Below, piece by piece: positions 56,471 to 64,000 of a stretch of 64,000 nt of DNA. The first letter of the stretch is position 1, and every line of letters begins with the position of its first letter. The position numbers and the translations under genes are program-made. Under the pieces are notes generated by a model. The model was not told the DNA's origin and did no database searches. It was given only the letters and a program-made list of their open reading frames with translations. The stretch lies in the NCBI GenBank assembly GCA_027627225.1, contig CM051036.1:42583926-42647925 (forward strand), given 5' to 3'. Source of the stretch: Congeria kusceri. Taxonomy: Eukaryota > Mollusca > Bivalvia > Myida > Dreissenidae.

Positions 56471-57910
56471 CGGGGGCATATGCCACCTGAAAGTGACAGC
56501 TCTTGTTGAAGGATTATTTGCGCAACACATGGAGCAATGAGTTGCCATGGTGGCGGTCAGTAATCTGACACTATTTTAAAATGCGAATTAAGTAGAGTAT
56601 GTGGTATTTTAGTATTTACAGAAATCTGACATTTATAAGTTTGGCTGAATAATACACGTTTTGTTTTTGCACTATAGTTTTCAATGATAATACATTGTGT
56701 ATCTTGTATCGAAACATTGGCAACAAGGCTTGTCACAGGATGTGACATATGCCCCCGAAGCATATGCTTGTCAGAGGGAGGCAAAACAATGTCAGAGTAC
56801 AATATTATGCCCTGGACAAATATCTTAAGATTTCAGCAACACAGCTGTTTGTTGTTGCGACACACTGCCTCAAAAAGATCGTCATTCCCACCAAGTTATT
56901 ACATTCCTTACATGATGGCAAAAATGATGCTTCCTACAAAAAGTTCATTCTTATATTTGACCTTTTAAGTGTAACCTTGGACCCACAGACCTTGACCGAG
57001 GAGCATGTAAGTGGTATGTGACACATCATCTGAACATGGGAAAAAATAATCTGAAGTAATATTTAAATCCTTCAAGGCTTTTGGAAGGTATAGGTTAGAA
57101 AGAAAATTCCTTGACGTTTGACCTTGAATTGTGACCTTGACCTTTTTACCATGGGAGTTGTACACGACACATCGCCTGGTCACGGGAAATAATAATTTGA
57201 AGTAATATTAAAATCTTTCCAGACGTTTAGAAGTTATCGTGGAGAAACAGAAATCCTAGACCTTTGACCTTGAATTGTGACCTTGACCTTTGAAAGACGA
57301 ACATGGGAGTTGTATGCGACACATTGTCTGGTCATAGAGAATAATAATCTGAAGTAACATTCAAATTCGTCCAGACGTTAAGAAGTTATGAAGTGGAAAA
57401 AAAAAAAGACCTTTGACCTTGAATTGTGACCTTGACCTTTGACCCACCATCATGGGAGTTGTACGCGACAAATTGTCCAGTCATGGGGAATAATAATCTG
57501 AAGTTATATTCAAATCCTTCCAGGCGTTAAGAAGTAAAAATGTGGAAACACAAAATTCATGACCTTTGACCTTAAATTGTGACCTTGACAGTTGACCGAT
57601 GAGCATGGGAGTTGCACGCGACACATCGTCTGGTCATGTGGAATAATAATCTGAATTTATATTAAAATCCATCCTGGCGTTTAGAAGTTATGGAGCGGAA
57701 ACGAACATGCATGACCTTTGACCTTGAGCATGCAAGTTGTACGCGACACATTGTCTAGTCATGGGGAGTAATAATCTGAAGTTATATTAAAATCCATCTA
57801 AGCATTAAAAAGTTACAGAGCGGAATCGAAGTCTGGACGGACGGACCCACCCACGCACCCAACCTCAGACGGACGTTGCGACTACTATATGCCCTCCTTC
57901 GGGGGCATAA
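56471..57910. repeat. GGGGGCATA-bounded repeat with a ~150 bp tandem array
   Basis: Bounded by CTTCGGGGGCATATGCCACC at the left and ATATGCCCTCCTTCGGGGGCATAA at the right. From about 56990 to 57830 it holds five to six units of about 150 bp, each with TGACCTTGAATTGTGACCTTGACC, CATGGGAGTTGTACGCGACACAT and GGGAATAATAATCTGAAGT. GGACGGACGGACC follows the last unit. No coding support. Confidence 0.85.
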
Positions 57911-58357
57911 AAATACGTATCTTTCTATTCTGTTGATAGCATTATTTTTTCCGTTGCCATGTATCCTGGAATTTATTTTCCAGTCAAATTACATTGGTCT
58001 GTGGAGGAAAACGTGATATATATGCGTTACAGGTATAAACTGCAAATTAAAAAGAGCAAATTGTAGAGCTAAGCACGCGATTTCATATGACAGTCAGGAG
58101 CCTGTGCTGCAATACAACTTGACTGTGCATTTAAATAAGGTGATTGAGTTAAGAATTTTGAAACAAGAAACAAGAAACAACGATTTGGAGTTATGATGCG
58201 TTGGAATTTAACCACGAGGGCGTCAACCCGCGTTGTGTAATAGCCACGCATCAGAACGACAAAGGGCTGTTTATTGGACGATTAATAACGATAATGCGAA
58301 AATTATTTCGATTCTAACATGATTTGACATATATTTTTGCAATTGTAATTGGAACTA

Positions 58358-58475
58358 ATTTTCACTATGCTCCGCTCACAATCAGGACTTCTTTTTGCGT
58401 TGTTTATTATGTAGTTCAAAAACGAAAATTTTGTTCTTTGTCTAAAGAAAAATTAGCGAGTATCATGTTAGAATT
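58358..58475 (+). repeat. Direct repeat near the relic locus, copy 1
   Basis: ATTTTCACTATGCTCCGCTCACAATCAGGACTTCTTTTTGCGTTGTTTATT..GCGAGTATCATGTTAGAAT, repeated about 511 bp downstream. Confidence 0.85.
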
Positions 58476-58685
58476 AGATTTCAAAACCACGCTTAAATGT
58501 TAACCACATAATTATATTTATATGAAGTTTTTATAAATGGCAGACCCACCCAATGCATAGTATTGACAGAATGAAACTAAACAAAATTGTTGTTGAAGTG
58601 TGTCATTTAAGCAAACCTTGTTGAGGCTTTACCTTATGATTGTATGCAAACTACTAAATGCAAATCATCCTGGCACCTTTCATGT

Positions 58686-59440
58686 AACAATAATCAAGTC
58701 ACTTCGTAAAAAACACATTTGTAGAACACTGGTTTAAAAAGGTACTAAACCTATTGTTGTACTTAAAATATTGTTTGTTAAATTGAAGAAATTATAGAAA
58801 ATTATAGTTTTTTCCAATTGAATATACAGTGTATTCAAACTGTATTTAATTGTGAACTACTTAAACTACATTTTACTATGCTCTGCTCAGAATCGGGACT
58901 TCTTTTTGCGTTGTTTATTGGGTAGTTTGACAACAATAATTTTGTTCTTTGTCAATAGAAAAATTAGCGAGTATCAAATTAGAATATCGGTTATATAAAA
59001 TACTCAGTGACTCCCTACAGTGCGTTCAACAGTTGGTAACTGCATTAAACGTTCTTTTAAAATAACTAGTTCAGTTTGCATGTAATGACAATTCATGAAT
59101 ATATTATAGAGACCTAACGGGCATTTCAAACATAATGCAAAATACATGCTTACATGTCTTTGAAATTTGGAACGAAATCCAAATGTGAATTACAGATTTC
59201 TCATTATCTGGACCACTTTGCAAAAGTGAGATTTTTGAATTATGGTTGCATTTTCTGTGTTGATACTATTAATTGTATAAAATATAAATATATAAAATTA
59301 CAACCGATGGAGATTTAAAAACAACGACAGGTGTCGATTGCAATTGTCGAATGCATATTTTAATGTTAATGTAAATAAAATTAATACATTTTCAGTCAAT
59401 TGAATATGTATCAATCACATTCTTATATAGATGTACATCT
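58686..59440 (+). pseudogene. Gutted third locus: flanks of the membrane-protein gene without coding body
   Basis: 58692-58790 resembles the sequence upstream of paralogue 2 (ATCAAGTCACTTCGT.AAAAAC..TTGTAG..ACTGG, then AATATTGTTT). 58987-59440 resembles the 3' flank of paralogue 2 (52195-52680), including the AAATAAAA region and TCAGTCAATTGAATATGTATCA. Only about 200 bp separate them, and no trace of the 2.7 kb coding exon remains. I infer a former third copy whose coding exon was deleted, or a partial duplication. Confidence 0.45.
58869..58986 (+). repeat. Direct repeat near the relic locus, copy 2
   Basis: Copy of 58358-58475 (CTATGCTCTGCTCAGAATCGGGACTTC..). It ends exactly where homology to the 3' flank of paralogue 2 begins. 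Confidence 0.85.
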
Positions 59441-61467
59441 CGAAGAGGGATATGTTGATCTCATGTGTAACAGCTTTTAGACTCTTTTCGGAAGCCAACA
59501 AGCTTCGGAATGGCTATCCGACAGCACGTGTACCACGGGAACTACTTTGCAGGCTCTGCAGGTCATGAGTCAGTAAATCAAAACCACGAAGGGCCCTTCG
59601 TCAAAATACCCCTTTCTGCATTGTCAACACAGCGCAACAATTACCTGTGTTAGTTCGCGCAAGGTCATAGTGCATAACCGTACAGTAAGCTGAAACATCA
59701 GTTGCTGATCTGCACGACGGTGATCAGTTAGTTGCTAAATAAACACAATCAAAGTGATTTAGTATTTCAAATACAATGAAAACATATCAAACTATACATC
59801 GTGCATGATTTACTTTCAACGAAAATAACCTTCAACAATCATAATAAATTTACAAAATGTATGGACAATCATTAGCAAAGACGTATATTTTAATTTATCA
59901 CTATGTAGTGGTGTGGGGTGGTGGCGCCATGTAAAGGAAGTCCATGGATTGGTTTTCCATTTAGTAGACGTCGACAAATATAGTCCTGACGTCAAGACCT
60001 GTACAAAGACTAACACATTTATCAACAAAGACAAAACAAATTTAACTATAAAATGTACAATTCAAATTGAAATGCAATTAATATTAAATAAATTTCATAC
60101 GTTCATAATACAATAATACACACTGTTCTCCAGATGAAAACAGTAAACTCACCCGGTTGGTAAAACAGTGATGCTCCAAAATGTGCGACTTGTGTCCACT
60201 AAGTGCTCTCGCCAAATGCAAGCATGGTCAGTAGATTATGGTAGAAATTAATAGTTTTGCTTAACCTAACCAATGAAATTCTTACATCAGAAAACATATT
60301 GATTGGACATCACAAGTCATGGATGGACGCACACTGGACTATATACTCAGCTTTTACAAAGTAAATGGACGTATACAAAACAAGGGACATAATACAATGA
60401 TATGTACTACAATTATGTGGGATATCAAATCGAAATGATACATAATACGAGGTGACATTTTGCATATAAATGCATTATTACAATTGTGTTATTATACCTC
60501 AGTTACATCTTTGTATAATTTGGACTTGCTATACTTACTCATAATGTTTAAATATATATTTGACTGTTGTTACACATACATTACCATTTTGATTATTATT
60601 TCAAAGCGGTATGTTTAATATTCAAAACAAGTCCATCGGGCTACTTTATGTAAACTTAAGACATAGAATAAGTATTGATGTAATTTAGTTATTAGTTTAA
60701 AGTACGAACTTCTTGTTTGTCAATGAACAACAACACAATTATAAAATGCTAATAATATCATGTAGAAAAAGTAAACCGATATCTTTTAAATAATTATTTG
60801 ATGGATAATTATTGCATACTAATTTACATATTTTCCGTCACATCTAAGAATCTGAGAGACAAAACTTTCCAGTTGTTGTGTCAGTTGTAAAATAGCCGAA
60901 TATTGATCATTTACTGAGGCATATTGATTCATAAATTTAAAATAATCTCAAATATAAGTAGTTTTCGCTCGTATCTAAGCGTATAGTACTGTTCTTTTGC
61001 AAATAATGATTGCGTCAGTTGCAACTAGGCGTACCGCCTTACCTACAGTGGTAGAAGGAAATTTGTAATCATGGTCTCGATGATAGCATGATTAAGCCGT
61101 TGGCAATGATTAGCAAACGGTCAAAGACAGATTATTCTAACATTCCAACATAATAGTGGATACAAATAATATAAATACAGCGATTACTGAACAAACAAAC
61201 CTGTTGATAAGTGGTCGATTTTGCAATCTTGCAATGACCACAGCGTGTAAAATCTTGTAAATAATTTCCGAGGGTTATTTGGAAAAGCAACTAACTGATC
61301 ACCGGCGTACAGATCAGCAAGTTCCGTTTCTGTACGGTTGTGATTCATTGTTGACTTGCGGGATAAGGGTAAATTAATGATGAAAGTCGATATAGGCATG
61401 TCAAACTGTAAATCAACTGCATTATTAAATGTGTATCAGATCATGAAGCGTTTTTAGTATAGTAAGC
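59441..61467. other. Intergenic, one doubtful minus-strand exon-like frame
   Basis: The minus-strand frame at about 60005-59880 follows a TTTGTACAG acceptor and reads VLTSGLYLSTSTKWKTNPW, faintly like the second coding block of Cys-loop receptors. No neighbouring exon was found, so I do not call a gene. Confidence 0.3.
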
Positions 61468-61606
61468 TCTACTGCATGTTTTTGGAGCGTTCGAATACTC
61501 TTTCTCAAAAGACACCAAATACAGGTTCTACCCAAGAAACGGAGTCGATAAACCTTAGGCTTTCGACACAATCGAGCTAAAATAAATAGGTTTAAACTAA
61601 GTTTGA
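61468..61606 (+). mobile_element. SINE fragment, same family as 30015-30212
   Basis: TTTCTCAAAAGACACCAAATACAGGTTCTACCCAAGAAACGG, then CTTTCGACACAATCGAGCTAAAATAAATAGGTTTAAACTA. The tRNA-like head is missing. Confidence 0.6.
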
Positions 61607-63293
61607 TTATCGTAGTCATTTCTAGACTTAACTACTTACAAATATGTATTATTTCATTGCCCGTCAAGCTCATACTAAACTTTAAAAAAATATATTATAT
61701 GACAGCATATCAGCTAACATATTTCGTGTAAATTTGTTATAATGATTGTTAATATAAAGTCAACATAATATAAAGGTACATGTATTATAACTTTGTGAAA
61801 TAACTCCCATTTATTGAATACAAAACATTAACACACGTTGAAAAGGCAATATCTGAAGGTTTTTTTTGCTTTGCCTTTTATTAATACACATTTGCTTAAT
61901 TATTACTTTATTTATTCAATCGCACTGTTGCACTATAATGGTGATTATTATACATGATTTATTCCGTATTTTAGTATATTTTAAGGGCATTATATCTTAA
62001 TATGATATTTTTACCCCGACTTTGTATCGAAGAGTTAAGGAATTTTAGGCAACAAACATTTTACACAGAATGTAAATGATAATCAAACTGTGTAACATTT
62101 GTCAAAACGAAGTCTTTGCAATAATGGTTTCAGATCAAATTACACCAAAACGGAAGTGACATCCTCAGGATTACATGCTGTCAGTTAGATAATAAACACA
62201 TAGGTTCAGTGTATAGTGCATATGATTTTTAAACTACAGTTTAAATGATATGTTTTGGTATCAAGTTAAAAGTATATTATGTAAGAAATAAGAAAAAAGA
62301 CAGTTTTAAGCACTACTCTGTGTTAGTGTATTCATGCACAAAATGGCAGCCCCCATGCCTGTCAAAACCGCTGTGTTTTTTCTAAGGTAAATATTTGGAG
62401 TTACAACGCACAGACATTTTTGACATGCTGTTTTTTCAAAAGGTTATGGTTATCTTTCCAACAATGTATGGTGATATATTGGAAAGTAGCTTGGTCATTG
62501 GTGAAAACTGAGATCAAACTTTGAATATTTTATATGTAACAAAGAAGAAATTTATTTGCGCATGCGTTACCTTCACACAAGCAAAACAGGGGACGTCAAT
62601 GCTGAAGTTTGATTAAAAGTCCGTGAAGAGTTGTCGTTCTTAGATATTTTTCCTAAGTCATGCAGCTCTAGCTGCAAGACGCAAAACGCCGACAGCGTAG
62701 AAAGACTCTTGGGTAGAAAAGAAACTAAAAGCAAGAGAATTTTGAGTGCATTGTTTACTTAAAAAGAAAATATTTGTTTGGAAGAAGTTCTGTGTCTCAT
62801 TCTGTAATGTCGTTAAAAAAAGAAAACTCGAACTCATAATTATACACGCTACTTGCGAGATATTGGTATTATCTAGTATACTAGACCCCATTAACATGGA
62901 GATTCAGGCCACTGTGAATACCAGCTTGTGAAATCTTTTGAAACTTCAAACGTGTGGCTTTTTATTCACTAATACTCGTATGTATACGACGTCATGATAA
63001 AAAGTAATTTGCAAATATCGTTTTCGAGCAAACTATTTAACGGAATTATATATGCATACAAGTAAAGAAGTCAATCTATAACGGGCCAGAATAACCTCCG
63101 CGCAAAGATTTAACTGTGTCCCAGCAAAGCTGGCTTTAAATCCATGCCGGCACGAACGTCCACGTGACCATAGGCAAACACTTGGCGCGAAATTAAATCG
63201 TGGAAAAGTACATAGTAAAAAGTGGACAACGTAAAATAAAATCCTTGCGTTGTTATGTTTACTTATTTATTTATTGATTTTTTGTTTTTCATC
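61607..63293. other. Intergenic, no gene seen
   Basis: No coding or RNA feature could be supported. Confidence 0.4.
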
Positions 63294-63446
63294 TTAACTC
63301 TTAATATATATACTTGGTTTAATAATGCAACATGTCTGTGTCATTGTGATACAAAAATAATGATTCATGTTAACTCTTAATATATATACCTGGACCAATA
63401 ATGCAACCTGTCTGTGTCATTGTTATAAAAAAATAATGATAAAATT
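63294..63446 (+). repeat. Two-copy 76 bp tandem repeat
   Basis: TTAACTCTTAATATATATAC..AATAATGCAAC.TGTCTGTGTCATTGT..AAAAATAATGAT occurs twice, starting at 63294 and 63370. Confidence 0.9.
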
Positions 63447-63590
63447 ACACTGTTGTACAAAATAAATCTTCAATCTCCTCATAATCGTCTCCCCTGAAAA
63501 CTTCCAAATTGGACAGTTTTTAACTCGTGGTTGCAGTGGTGACTGAGAAGATCACCAACGGGGAAGTAAGGATTCAGGATGATGCGTAGC

Positions 63591-63663
63591 AAACTCCTCA
63601 CAGTGGTCTCCCTTGCTGCGCTGTTTTGAATCCTCCAAAGGTGGAGATCACTGTGAGGAGTTT
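63591..63663. repeat. Hairpin with ~21 bp arms
   Basis: AAACTCCTCACAGTGGTCTC and GGAGATCACTGTGAGGAGTTT pair (one G:T or mismatch) around a ~30-base loop. It may be the fold of a small RNA or an element end. Confidence 0.75.
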
Positions 63664-64000
63664 GAAGCGATTAGGCGACACTACACAGTTTTAGCCAAAA
63701 ATTCGAATTGGCATGGGAGAAAATTCTAATAAATAGGGATACAGTGAAACTGAGCAGCATTGTGAGTGTTTTAGAAGTTGTAAGTATAAGATTTAAGGGC
63801 TGGAGTTTTTAATTGCGTGCTTAGTGAAATCGAAAATATGACCTATGTAAAGCCAGTGTATGTGTTGAGCCACCTTGCACATACAATTCGTAAATGAGGA
63901 TTCCTAGCTCTGAACGTGAATTTGGCAGGATATTTAAAAGGGCGTACATAAATTGGACTTTATTGGAAAATCTGACTGGTTGACCCCCAGTTTGCTCAGT
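63664..64000. other. Window end, no feature seen
   Basis: No coding or RNA signal supported in the last 337 bases. Confidence 0.4.

Noticed and set aside
59816..60034. Minus-strand exon-like frame VLTSGLYLSTSTKW, resembling a Cys-loop receptor block
   Set aside because: Only one short block with an acceptor, no matching donor or neighbouring exons; chance cannot be excluded.
1..64000. CRISPR array, bacterial operons or prophage
   Set aside because: Introns, poly(A) signals, LINEs, SINEs and MITEs show animal nuclear DNA; tandem repeats here lack unique spacers of constant length.

Overview
The window is nuclear DNA of an animal, most likely a bivalve mollusc. The genes are sparse and spliced (GT..AG introns, AATAAA poly(A) signals), the DNA is AT-rich, and most of it is transposon sequence. 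A ~190-270 bp palindromic repeat (motif GTCGTCCCGGATTAGCCTGT) occurs at about 10.2, 33.2 and 49.1 kb; from memory this family is very abundant in Dreissena mussels, so Dreissena or a relative is my best guess. No search was run.

Left part (1-18 kb): a decayed minus-strand DNA transposon gene (Mutator-like transposase joined to a DEDDh exonuclease) at 1.2-5.4 kb, whose 5' ~1.2 kb is present a second time at 8.6-9.9 kb. Next come the last exons of a plus-strand host gene with a Gly/Arg-rich C-terminus (10.76-14.03 kb). One of its introns holds a ~1.35 kb, ~20-bp-period minisatellite. MITEs and a 4 x 180 bp tandem repeat follow.

Middle (18-35 kb): a 927-residue multi-pass membrane protein encoded in one exon (18314-21097), several MITEs, SINEs and local duplications, and an ankyrin-repeat/SOCS-box (ASB-like) gene (30542-33149) with one apparent frameshift near its 3' end.

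35-48.4 kb: a ~520 bp inverted repeat (35.96-36.48 and 47.83-48.34 kb) brackets an old plus-strand LINE, which is itself split by a younger minus-strand CR1-like LINE (39.05-45.33 kb). The ORF1 of the younger LINE carries about 22 copies of a 12-residue repeat, an SGNH-hydrolase-like domain and a CCHC knuckle.

Right part (48-64 kb): the second paralogue of the membrane protein (49398-52061, 887 aa). At 58.7-59.4 kb there is a relic that resembles the upstream and downstream flanks of this paralogue but has no coding body. Between and around these lie a MITE with two tRNA-like modules, an element rich in TGACATAATAACA-type words, a CAT microsatellite and a ~150 bp tandem array dense in nuclear-receptor-type half-sites. 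Nothing coding is supported beyond ~60 kb.

The main biological interest is the pair of large uncharacterised membrane proteins: diverged ectodomains, conserved membrane and C-terminal parts, patches of near-identity that suggest gene conversion, and a third gutted locus, together indicating a local birth-and-death gene family.
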